A DNA stretch of 13,484 bases, from NCBI GenBank assembly GCA_021790375.1, contig JAJYEB010000011.1, forward strand, positions 1-13,484, written 5' to 3'. The stretch is from Chloroflexota bacterium (GTDB lineage: Bacteria > Chloroflexota > Limnocylindria > Limnocylindrales > CSP1-4). The notes beneath the pieces are model-generated. The model did not search any database. It saw nothing but the letters and a program-made list of their open reading frames with translations, and was not told where the DNA came from. Below are positions 1 to 6,934 of the stretch, piece after piece. Position numbers and translations under genes: made by a program. Position 1 is the stretch's first letter, and each line of letters begins with the position of its first letter.

Positions 1-1
1 A

Positions 2-1087
2 CAGCGCGAACTCGAGCTTGTCGGGATCGAGCGGCGCGCGTCCGGTATGCACCAGGCCGTGGGTGTCGAGCATCGCGATGGCCCGCGCCACCGTGGTCCG
101 CTCCGCGCCCTCGCGCTCCATGGCGACGCGCACCAGGCGCGCGATCCCCACACCCGCTGCCCCTGAGCCCACGAACACGAGCCGCTGGCGGTGGAGCGGC
201 TCGTCGAGGATGCGCAGCGCGGCGAAGAGGCCGGCGACGACCAGGCCCGCAGTGCCCTGGATGTCGTCGTTGAAGCTGGCCACGCGGTGCCGGAAGCGGT
301 CCAGGATGCGGATCGCGTTGTGCTGCTTGAAGTCCTCCCACTGCAGCAGGGCGTGCGGGAAGACCAGGTTGACCGCTTCCACGAACTCCTCGATGAACTC
401 GTCGTATGGGTCGCCGCGCAGCCGCGGATGCCGGTAGCCCATGTACAGCGGGTCGTCGAGCAGGGTCTGGTTGTCGGTGCCTACGTCGAGCGACACCGGC
501 AGGGTCAGTGACGGGTAGATGCCGGCACCGGCCGTGTACAGGGCGAGCTTGCCGATGGGGATCCCCATCCCGCCCGCGCCCTGGTCGCCGAGGCCGAGGA
601 TGCGCTCGTTGTCGGTGGCGACGATGAGGCGGACCTCCTCGTCGCGCGCGTTGCGCAGCAGCTCGGCGATGCGCCCGGAATCATCGGGGGTGATCCACAC
701 GCCCCGCGCGCGGCGCATGACGTGGCTGAACTGCTGGCATGCCCGCCCCACGGTCGGCGTGTAGACGATGGGCATGAACTCCTCGATGTTCTCGACGAGG
801 AGCCGGTAGAAGAGCGTCTCGTTGCGGTCCTGGAGGGCGGCCAGGCCGATGTACCGCTCGAGATCGTCGGCCTTGCGGCGGACGTGCTCGAGCTCCAGCG
901 CGACCTGCTCCTCGATGGTGCGCACGTGCGGCGGCAGCAGGCCCCGGAGGCCCAGCTCGTCGCGCTCCTCCTCGTCGAAGGCGAGGTCCTTGTTGAGCAG
1001 CGGATTCGCGAGGATCTCCGCGCCGCGGGAGGACACCTCGACGACACCGTCGGCGCGCCGGGTCGGGAGGACTGGGAGTGTCTTCAC
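2..1087 (-). CDS. maeA: NAD(P)-dependent malic enzyme, C-terminus beyond window edge
   Basis: Oxidative decarboxylation of malate to pyruvate and CO2 in the cytosol. The frame is open for 362 codons from GTG at 1087 and runs off the left edge; large malic enzymes have about 540-560 residues, so roughly 180 are missing. Visible motifs in family order: YTPTVG with the catalytic Tyr at residue 109, the DNERILGLGDQG and GIPIGK segment, the metal-binding QWEDF near residue 250, FNDDIQGTA near 271-279 (family signature) and a GSGAAGVGIA dinucleotide-binding loop near 305-320. The spacing and the YTPTVG-type N-terminal domain fit the long MaeA/SfcA class rather than the short MaeB class. GTG is chosen because the ATG at 1098 is out of frame and stops after four codons, and because a TATGCT box ends 6 nt before the GTG, as in leaderless genes. 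NAD versus NADP preference cannot be decided. Family assignment is secure; the symbol is less so. Confidence 0.93.
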   Translation of the reverse strand, partial: MKTLPVLPTRRADGVVEVSSRGAEILANPLLNKDLAFDEEERDELGLRGLLPPHVRTIEEQVALELEHVRRKADDLERYIGLAALQDRNETLFYRLLVENIEEFMPIVYTPTVGRACQQFSHVMRRARGVWITPDDSGRIAELLRNARDEEVRLIVATDNERILGLGDQGAGGMGIPIGKLALYTAGAGIYPSLTLPVSLDVGTDNQTLLDDPLYMGYRHPRLRGDPYDEFIEEFVEAVNLVFPHALLQWEDFKQHNAIRILDRFRHRVASFNDDIQGTAGLVVAGLFAALRILDEPLHRQRLVFVGSGAAGVGIARLVRVAMEREGAERTTVARAIAMLDTHGLVHTGRAPLDPDKLEFAL

Positions 1088-1093
1088 GGGCGC

Positions 1094-1099
1094 AGCATA
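1094..1099 (-). promoter_or_regulatory. Candidate -10 box for a leaderless malic enzyme transcript
   Basis: Read on the minus strand the sequence is TATGCT, followed by gcgccc and then the GTG start. No Shine-Dalgarno is seen. A -10 box 6 nt before the start codon puts the transcription start at or next to the GTG. No convincing -35 box was found. Confidence 0.4.
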
Positions 1100-1221
1100 G
1101 CCGCCGGCACGCGCGCCGGAAGTGCCGACCGGACCGGCCGCGCCGGTACTCCGACGGGAACCGCCGTGTAAGCGGACCGCGGGGTGCGCCTCGCGAAGGG
1201 GCCGGACCGGCCGGTGCGGTG

Positions 1222-1350
1222 TACTCTTGAGCCGTTCCGCGCACCGGCCCGGTGAGGCCGGGCGGGCCGGCCGTTCGGCCGGCGTGATCGGCCCAGTGAG
1301 ACCGTGGAGGAAACCGACCTGTACCCGCCGTCCCGCCGTCACCGCGCCAG
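1222..1350 (+). promoter_or_regulatory. Candidate carA promoter and structured leader
   Basis: This lies in the 296-nt gap between the divergent malic enzyme and carA. A TACTCT box (1222-1227) could be a -10; no good -35 is visible. Downstream, CCGGCCC (1244-1250) can pair with GGGCCGG (1264-1270). The latter overlaps GCCGGCC (1266-1272), which pairs with GGCCGGC (1277-1283) across a 4-nt loop, so the two hairpins exclude each other. The segments CCCGGTGAGGCC (1248-1259) and CCCAGTGAGACC (1292-1303) weakly resemble the PyrR RNA-binding loop. GGAGG at 1306-1310 has no usable start codon after it. Attenuation by pyrimidines would suit carAB but is an inference; GC-rich DNA forms such pairings by chance. 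Confidence 0.3.
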
Positions 1351-1383
1351 CCAGGTTCGCGGTGACATCCCCCTCCGCCTCCC

Positions 1384-2565
1384 ATGACCCCGTCGCACCA
1401 GTGGCGTCTTCCCGTGCCCCCGGATGCCGTGGTGGACCCGCGGGTGGGATCGCACGGACCGTCGCTCGTCGCCCTGGAGGATGGCACGGTCTTCCCCGGC
1501 GTCGCGTTCGGGGCCCCGGTGGGCGCCGGGGGCGATCTCGTGGCGAACACCAGCCAGACCGGCTACCAGGAGGTGTGCACCGACCCGTCGTATGCCGGCC
1601 AGGTGGTGGTCATGACCTACCCCCTGATCGGGAACTACGGCCGCCTGGTGGAGGATGATCAGTCGGAGCGACCATGGTTGCGAGCCCTCGTCGTCGCGCA
1701 CGCCACCGCGGCGGTGGTGGGCCGGGCGCGGCAGATCGTCCACCTGCTGCGTGCCAGCGGTGTGCCGGCGGTCGCGGGCGTCGACACGCGCGCGCTGGCC
1801 CGCCACCTGCGCGAGACCGGCGCTCAACGCGCGTACGTGACGGCCCCCGGGGAGGTGGACCGGGACGCCGCGGTCGAGGCTGCACGCGCCCTGCCGCGGT
1901 GGGAGGACCAGGACTTCGTGGGGCAGGTGTCGGCACCGGATCCCTACGACGTCGGGGCCGGCGACGGGCCGCTCGTCGGGGTGGTGGACTTCGGCCTCAA
2001 GGCGAACATCGTGCGGGGGCTGCGCCGGCGCGGAGCGCGCGTCCGCGTGCTGCCCCACGGTGTCGGACCGGACGAGGCACTGGCGCCGGGCATCGACGGC
2101 CTGGTGCTGTCGCCGGGACCCGGTGATCCGGCTCGCCTGGGCGGGCCCGTGGCGCTCGCGCGGGCCGCGCTCGCCGACGGGCGGCCCCTGCTGGGGATCT
2201 GCCTGGGTCACCAGCTGATCGGCCTCGCGGCCGGAGGAGAGACGCGCCGTCTCCGTTTCGGCCATCACGGCGCGAACCACCCGGTCCGGGACCTGGAATC
2301 CGGGCGCGTGCAGGTCACCGCGCAGAACCACGAGGTCCAGGTGGTCGACGAGAGCGTCCGGCCCTCGAGCGGCTTCTACGTCAGCCAGCGGAACCTCAAC
2401 GATGGGTCGGTCGAGGGGCTGCGTCACGCGGAGCTGCCGGTCGAATCGGTGCAGTACCACCCCGAGGGGTCGCCCGGGCCGCTGGACGCCCTGGAGGTGT
2501 TCGACCGGTTCGTGGAGCACGTCAGGCGAGGCGATCGGGGCCCCATCCGGCCGGTGCACGCGTGA
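1384..2565 (+). CDS. carA: Carbamoyl-phosphate synthase small (glutaminase) subunit
   Basis: Hydrolyses glutamine and passes ammonia to CarB for carbamoyl phosphate synthesis. The protein has 393 aa (E. coli 382). The N-terminal CarA domain shows LEDGTVFPGVAFG, the TGYQEVCTDPSYAGQ segment and TYPLIGNYG. The C-terminal class I amidotransferase domain has GICLGHQ with the nucleophile Cys273, FGHHGANHPV, and HPE (QYHPEGSPGP), which supplies the His and Glu of the triad. An in-frame TGA at 1363-1365 limits the start to codons after it. ATG 1384 is taken although it lacks a Shine-Dalgarno; it gives about 25 residues before the conserved region, so a GTG near 1429-1444 is possible. Odd: the usual NHGF/NHGY segment reads NHEVQV, so the residues contacting bound glutamine differ. 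The stop overlaps the carB start by 4 nt, so translational coupling is likely. Confidence 0.96.
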   Translation: MTPSHQWRLPVPPDAVVDPRVGSHGPSLVALEDGTVFPGVAFGAPVGAGGDLVANTSQTGYQEVCTDPSYAGQVVVMTYPLIGNYGRLVEDDQSERPWLRALVVAHATAAVVGRARQIVHLLRASGVPAVAGVDTRALARHLRETGAQRAYVTAPGEVDRDAAVEAARALPRWEDQDFVGQVSAPDPYDVGAGDGPLVGVVDFGLKANIVRGLRRRGARVRVLPHGVGPDEALAPGIDGLVLSPGPGDPARLGGPVALARAALADGRPLLGICLGHQLIGLAAGGETRRLRFGHHGANHPVRDLESGRVQVTAQNHEVQVVDESVRPSSGFYVSQRNLNDGSVEGLRHAELPVESVQYHPEGSPGPLDALEVFDRFVEHVRRGDRGPIRPVHA

Positions 2566-5500
2566 GGCCCGCGGAGCGGACGCCCGAGGAGCGACCTGCC
2601 GCGGGGCGGCCTGCCGCGGCGCGGCCCGGCCCGGCAGGGGCTGCCGCGGCAGGGACTGCCGCGGGCCGGACCGGCGCCGGATCCGCGTTCCGGCCCCGGA
2701 CCGTCCTCATCCTGGGCTCGGGACCCGTGGTGATCGGCCAGGCGGCGGAGTTCGACTACGCGGGAACCCAGGCGTGCCGCGCTCTCCGGGACGAAGGTGT
2801 TCGCACGATCCTGCTGAACTCGAACCCGGCCACGATCATGACCGACCCCGGCGTCGCGGACGTGGTGTACCTCGAACCTCTCACCGTGGACGTCGTGGAG
2901 CGGATCCTCGAGCGGCAGCGACCGGACGGCATCCTGGCCGGGCTGGGCGGCCAGACCGCCCTCAACCTGGCCGTGGCACTCTCCCGGGAGGGAGTCCTGG
3001 AGCGGACTGGCGTCCCCCTCCTCGGGACGCCGCTCGAGGCGATCGAGATGGCGGAGGACCGGGAACGGTTCCGCGGGCTGCTCGAACGGATCGGGCAGCC
3101 GTATCCGCCGTCGGAGATCGTGCAGGGGGCCACGGAGGCGGAGCGGGGCGCATCCGCCACCCATGCGCTCGAGCAGATCGGGCTCCCGGCCATCATCCGG
3201 CCGGCGTTCACGCTGGGCGGCACCGGGGGCGGGATCGTGGAGACCGAGGCCGCCTACCACGCGCGGGTCCGCACCGGGCTCCGCGCGAGCCCCATCGGCC
3301 AGGTGATCGTGGAGCGCTGCCTGGTCGGGTGGCAGGAGATCGAGTACGAAGTGATGCGGGATGCGGACGACACGTGCATCGCGGTGTGCTCGATGGAGAA
3401 CGTCGATCCACTGGGCGTGCACACGGGCGACTCGATCGTGGTGGCGCCCGTCCAGACGCTTCCCGACCAGGTCCACCAGCGGCTGCGCTCCGCGGCGCTG
3501 TCGATCATCCGCGCGCTCGGCGTCGAGGGCGGCTGCAACGTGCAGTTCGCCCTTTCGCCGGACGGGCGCGAGCACGCGGTCATCGAGGTCAACCCCCGGG
3601 TGAGCCGCTCGTCGGCGCTGGCCTCGAAGGCGACCGGCTACCCCATTGCCCGCGTCGCGGCGCAGATCGCGATCGGGCGCCGTCTCGCGGAGATCCCGAA
3701 CGCGGTCACCGGCACGACGGTGGCGGCCTTCGAGCCGGCGCTCGACTACGTGGTGGTCAAGCTGCCGCGCTTCCCGTTCGACAAGTTCCCGGGCGCCGAC
3801 CGCACGCTGGGCTCGCAGATGAAGGCGACCGGCGAGGTGATGGCGATCGACCGGACCTTCGGCTCGGCGCTGAACAAGGCGCTGCGGGGCCTGGAGCAGG
3901 CCGGTGCCGGGCTGCTGGTCGAGGATCCGGCCTGGGGCCCCACGCTCGACTACCTGGCAGGGCCGCTGGCTGGGGCGGGCGACCCGGCCCTGCGCCGGGA
4001 GGAGCTGGTCGGAGAGGTGTTCGTCGGCGACGACGGCCTGGTCTGCGCGAACCGGGCCAACGCGGCCGCGGCGGCACGGCCGGTGGTGCTCCGGCGCTTC
4101 GTGGCCCCGTCCGACTCCCGGCTGTGGCGGCTCCTGGCTCTCCTGCGCCGGGGGATGCCCGCGCAGGAACTCCAGCAGGCCACCGGGATTGCTCCGTGGT
4201 TCCTGGCGGAGATGGAGCGGCTCGTGGACCTCGAGGGTCGGCTCCGGGAGGCGCGGTCCGAGGCGGCGCGGACCGGGCGCGTTCCCGACGGGCTGCTGGT
4301 CTCGGCAAAGCGGGCCGCCTTCGGCGACCGGGACATCGCCTCGCTGACGGGGCTCCCGCCGGCGGCGGTCGCCGGACAGCGCGAGGCGATGGGGCTGCAG
4401 CCGGGCTATGCGATGGTCGACACGTGCGCGGCCGAGTTCGCCGCGACCACGCCGTACTTCTACTCGACGTACGCGGCCGCGGGATCTCCGCCCGAGGCGC
4501 CCCCCGTGGAGCGCCCGGCGGCGCTCGTCATCGGCTCGGGGCCGGTGCGGATCGGGCAGGGGATCGAGTTCGACTACTGCGCCGTCCGGGCCGCCGAGAC
4601 GCTGCGCGCCCGCGGCTGGCAGGCCGTGATGGTGAACTCGAACCCGGAGACCGTCTCGACCGACTTCGACGCCTCGTCGCGGCTGTACTTCGAGCCGCTG
4701 GACGTGGAGAGCGTGCTCTCCGTCCTGCGCGCCGAGGGGGGCCCGGAGGCATGGATGGGCGCCCTCGTCCAGTTCGGGGGCCAGACCCCGCTGAACCTGG
4801 CCGCGTCGCTGGCCGGCGCGGGGGTCCCCCTGCTGGGCGCCGACCTGGAGACCATCGACCGGGCCGAGGAACGGATCCGTTTCGCCGCGCTCCTCGACCG
4901 GCTCGGCGTCCCGCAACCGCCCGGTGGGATGGCGAGCTCGATCGAGGAGGCGCTCGAGGTCGCGCACCGCGTGGGATACCCGGTGATCGTGCGGCCGAGC
5001 TTCGTGATCGGGGGCCTGGCGATCGACTTCGCCTACGGCCCGGGCGAGCTCGCCGAGCACCTGCGGGCCGCGGCGGTGGTCGACCCGGATCGCCCCGTGC
5101 GCATCGACGCCTACCTGGAGGGGCTCGAGGTCGACGTCGACGTCGTGTACGACGGGCAGCGCATGCTGGTGCCGGGTCTGATCGAACACGTCGAGCGGGC
5201 CGGGGTGCACTCGGGCGACTCGATCGGCGTGTATCCGCCCCGGCGCCTGGCGGACGGCGATCGCGACCTGATCCTCGCGAGCCTGCGGCGCGTGGCGCTC
5301 GCGCTCGGTGCCCGGGGGCTGCTCAACGCGCAGTACATCGTCAGGGACGACGGCGTGTTCCTGCTGGAGGTGAACCCCCGCGCGAGCCGCACGGTTCCCT
5401 TTCTCTCGAAGGTCACCGGTGTCCCGATGGTCGATCTCGCCACCCGCATCGCCCTCGGTGCCACGCTCGAGGAGCTGGGCTGGCCGGACGGGCTGCTGCC

Positions 5501-6152
5501 GGCGCGGCCGTTCACGGCCGTCAAGGCCCCGGTCTTCTCCACCGCGAAGCTGCGCGGCGTCGACCCATCCCTGGGACCCGCCATGCGGTCGACCGGCGAG
5601 GTCATCGGGATCCACCGGGACCCGCGCGTGGCGATGGCCAAGTCGCTGCTGGCGGCGTCGCTGCGGCCGCCGCTGCCCGGGCCGGACGGCGCGCTCGCGC
5701 TCGTGTCCCTGGCCGACCGCGACAAGCCGCAGCTGCCGGAGCTCGCCGCGGCGCTCGCAGCCGCCGGGTACCGGTTCGCGGCCACGCGGGGAACCGCGAC
5801 CGCCCTGCGCGCGCTCGGGCACGCCGCCCGCGAGGTCGGCCGCCTGAGCGAGGATGGCGGGCGCGACCCCGACATCCTGGCCGCGATCTCCTCCGGCGAG
5901 GTGCGACTGGTGGTGAACACGCCGTCCCCGGAGACCGGCGTGGTCCGGGATGCGGCGCACATCCGCCAGGCGACGGTGGCCGAGGGGATCCTGTGCTTCA
6001 CCACCATCGAGACCGCGATCGAGGCGGCCCGATCCCTCGACCCGGCGGTGGTGGCCGCCTGCGGCGACGTCCGGCCGCTCGGCGAGTGGCAGCCCGCACT
6101 TGCCGGTGCGCACCAATCCGGGGCCGTCGCGACGACGAACAGTGGGACATGA
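2562..6152 (+). CDS. carB: Carbamoyl-phosphate synthase large subunit, extended and with insertion
   Basis: Makes carbamoyl phosphate from bicarbonate, ammonia and two ATP. It has 1196 aa against 1073 in E. coli. Order: low-complexity extension (1-45), first ATP-grasp half (about 46-445, with LGSGPVVIGQ, RPAFTLGGTGGG, EVNPRVSRSSALASKATG), central oligomerisation domain (about 446-640), second half (about 654-1040, with GSGPVRIGQGIEFDYC, EVNPRASRTVPF), MGS-like allosteric domain (about 1044-1165) and a tail. GTG 2562 is the only possible start, since no ATG, GTG or TTG codon occurs in frame before the conserved region. The central domain has 100 residues between LRGLE and WFLAE, where E. coli has 57. 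The usual GGRAMEI of the second half reads GGLAIDF. In the MGS domain T1075, T1078 and N1119 match the E. coli UMP-site residues, but Pro1121 replaces T1017. The active-site Arg, Gln, Glu and Asn residues compared by eye are kept, so activity is expected. Confidence 0.97.
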   Translation: MRPAERTPEERPAAGRPAAARPGPAGAAAAGTAAGRTGAGSAFRPRTVLILGSGPVVIGQAAEFDYAGTQACRALRDEGVRTILLNSNPATIMTDPGVADVVYLEPLTVDVVERILERQRPDGILAGLGGQTALNLAVALSREGVLERTGVPLLGTPLEAIEMAEDRERFRGLLERIGQPYPPSEIVQGATEAERGASATHALEQIGLPAIIRPAFTLGGTGGGIVETEAAYHARVRTGLRASPIGQVIVERCLVGWQEIEYEVMRDADDTCIAVCSMENVDPLGVHTGDSIVVAPVQTLPDQVHQRLRSAALSIIRALGVEGGCNVQFALSPDGREHAVIEVNPRVSRSSALASKATGYPIARVAAQIAIGRRLAEIPNAVTGTTVAAFEPALDYVVVKLPRFPFDKFPGADRTLGSQMKATGEVMAIDRTFGSALNKALRGLEQAGAGLLVEDPAWGPTLDYLAGPLAGAGDPALRREELVGEVFVGDDGLVCANRANAAAAARPVVLRRFVAPSDSRLWRLLALLRRGMPAQELQQATGIAPWFLAEMERLVDLEGRLREARSEAARTGRVPDGLLVSAKRAAFGDRDIASLTGLPPAAVAGQREAMGLQPGYAMVDTCAAEFAATTPYFYSTYAAAGSPPEAPPVERPAALVIGSGPVRIGQGIEFDYCAVRAAETLRARGWQAVMVNSNPETVSTDFDASSRLYFEPLDVESVLSVLRAEGGPEAWMGALVQFGGQTPLNLAASLAGAGVPLLGADLETIDRAEERIRFAALLDRLGVPQPPGGMASSIEEALEVAHRVGYPVIVRPSFVIGGLAIDFAYGPGELAEHLRAAAVVDPDRPVRIDAYLEGLEVDVDVVYDGQRMLVPGLIEHVERAGVHSGDSIGVYPPRRLADGDRDLILASLRRVALALGARGLLNAQYIVRDDGVFLLEVNPRASRTVPFLSKVTGVPMVDLATRIALGATLEELGWPDGLLPARPFTAVKAPVFSTAKLRGVDPSLGPAMRSTGEVIGIHRDPRVAMAKSLLAASLRPPLPGPDGALALVSLADRDKPQLPELAAALAAAGYRFAATRGTATALRALGHAAREVGRLSEDGGRDPDILAAISSGEVRLVVNTPSPETGVVRDAAHIRQATVAEGILCFTTIETAIEAARSLDPAVVAACGDVRPLGEWQPALAGAHQSGAVATTNSGT
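2596..2670 (+). repeat. 15-bp tandem repeat, five units, inside carB
   Basis: The 9-mer CTGCCGCGG occurs at 2596, 2611, 2641 and 2656, always in 15-nt register; the unit at 2626 is degenerate. The five units encode the pentapeptides PAAGR, PAAAR, PGPAG, AAAAG and TAAGR, forming most of the N-terminal extension of CarB. Because the unit is a multiple of three, copy-number change would leave the frame intact. Confidence 0.8.
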
Positions 6153-6544
6153 ACATGAACCCGGCGGCCCCGGCCTATGTGCCCGGCGCCTGCAACATCG
6201 GATCCGCGGAAGTGGCGACGCGCCGCACCGCCGCCGTCGCGTCGACGGTGGCGACGCTGGCGCTGGGCACGCTCGTGCTGGCAGCCGGCGCCCCGCGCGA
6301 GGCCCGCCTGCTGGTGGGTCTCCCCGCCGCCGGGACGGTCGTGGCGTGGCTCCAGGTCCGGAACCGCTTCTGCGTCGCGTACGCGACGCGCGGCGTCTTC
6401 AACGTGTCGGAGCGCCTGGGCGCGGCGTCCCGGGTGGAGGACCGGGCGGCGCGCGCCGCCGATCGGCGACGGGCCGCCCGCATGATCGCGTCGGCGGCGG
6501 CGGTCGGTCTCGCGACCGCCGTGGGGCTGTACCTCCTGCCCTGA
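6149..6544 (+). CDS. Small membrane protein of unknown function coupled to carB
   Basis: Encodes 131 aa. ATG 6149 overlaps the carB stop (ATGA). ATG 6155 is an alternative with a GGGA 7 nt upstream, which would remove two residues. The N-terminus carries YVPGACNIGSAEVATRR, with Cys15, Asn16, Ile17, Gly18 and Glu21. Hydrophobic stretches near residues 28-47, 52-70 and 110-130 suggest three membrane segments, with a charged Arg/Ala-rich stretch between the second and third. A second motif, RFCVAYATRGVFN, sits at 73-85. I recall similar short CNIG-motif proteins in high-GC bacteria but cannot name the family. Overlap with carB means the two are very probably co-translated; a role in pyrimidine or arginine metabolism is not shown. 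A strong hairpin follows the stop. Confidence 0.8.
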   Translation: MNMNPAAPAYVPGACNIGSAEVATRRTAAVASTVATLALGTLVLAAGAPREARLLVGLPAAGTVVAWLQVRNRFCVAYATRGVFNVSERLGAASRVEDRAARAADRRRAARMIASAAAVGLATAVGLYLLP

Positions 6545-6552
6545 CGCGATCC

Positions 6553-6581
6553 GATCTCCTGCCCCGACGGGGCAGGAGATC
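6553..6581. terminator. Perfect 13-bp hairpin between convergent genes
   Basis: GATCTCCTGCCCC (6553-6565) pairs fully with GGGGCAGGAGATC (6569-6581) around the loop GAC. It lies 8 nt after the stop of the upstream plus-strand gene and directly abuts the stop of the convergent 73-aa gene. Neither side has a T-run, as is common for terminators in high-GC bacteria. It probably serves both directions. Confidence 0.75.
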
Positions 6582-6803
6582 TCAGTGCATCCGGCCCGAG
6601 AGCCGCGGTTCGCCCGCCACCGCCGCGCCGAAGGACTCCAGCGCGTGCCCCAGGCGGATCCGCAGCGTGCCCTGCGCGGGCCGGGCGACGCTCCCGGCCT
6701 CGCGCGCCAGCCGCCCGTCCGCAGCCTCGGTGTGCAGCTGGGCGATCCGATGGCGGATCACCTCGTACGCCACGTTGCCGTCGTGTGCCATCTGCCAGTC
6801 CAT
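6582..6803 (-). CDS. Small hypothetical protein, probable target of the adjacent ArsR-type regulator
   Basis: Encodes 73 aa, beginning MDWQMAHDGNVAYEVIRHRI and continuing with a helical stretch rich in Ala, Arg and Glu. It has no membrane segment, Cys pair or motif that I can name. Evidence that it is real: AGGGA 8 nt before ATG 6803, a hairpin right after the stop, an upstream region that is AT-rich compared with the rest of the window, and an inverted repeat there matching the one before the regulator gene. Short proteins opening in this way (aromatic residues, then YEVIRxRI) occur in other high-GC genomes as far as I recall. Function unknown. It is transcribed in the same direction as the regulator but 131 nt downstream with its own operator-like site, so it probably has its own promoter. 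Confidence 0.72.
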   Translation of the reverse strand: MDWQMAHDGNVAYEVIRHRIAQLHTEAADGRLAREAGSVARPAQGTLRIRLGHALESFGAAVAGEPRLSGRMH

Positions 6804-6864
6804 GTCCGCGTTCCCTTCGCCGTCCCCTCGATCCCGTAGTCGATGGTGGATGCTCTCGATGTGG

Positions 6865-6884
6865 TGTTAGTCGTTGATCTAACT
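6865..6884. promoter_or_regulatory. Operator-like inverted repeat upstream of the 73-aa gene
   Basis: GTTAG (6866-6870) and CTAAC (6879-6883) are perfect inverted arms separated by 8 nt. Arms and spacing equal those of the site upstream of the ArsR-type gene. The site lies about 62 nt before ATG 6803. On the minus strand a possible TTGGCC-N18-TAACAC promoter overlaps it, but this is weak. Confidence 0.65.
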
Positions 6885-6934
6885 CTGGGCCAATCGTGTG
6901 CCGCACTCGGTCCCGTGGTCGCTTCCGCGCGGCC

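Noticed and set aside
1319..1387. Possible 22-codon leader peptide from CTG after GGAGG, its TGA overlapping the carA ATG
   Set aside because: CTG starts are rare and the peptide shows no codon pattern linked to pyrimidine or arginine control; too weak to call.
4999..5001. Suspected loss of the essential Arg equivalent to R715 in CarB
   Set aside because: Counting along the E. coli sequence showed that R715 is the Arg of RPSY, which is kept here in RPSF; only the later GGRAM Arg is changed.
2424..6116. Very long open frame on the minus strand (over 1200 codons) opposite carB
   Set aside because: It is the antisense of a clear CarB gene; GC-rich codon bias suppresses stops on the opposite strand, and its product is Arg/Gly/His-rich with no domain.
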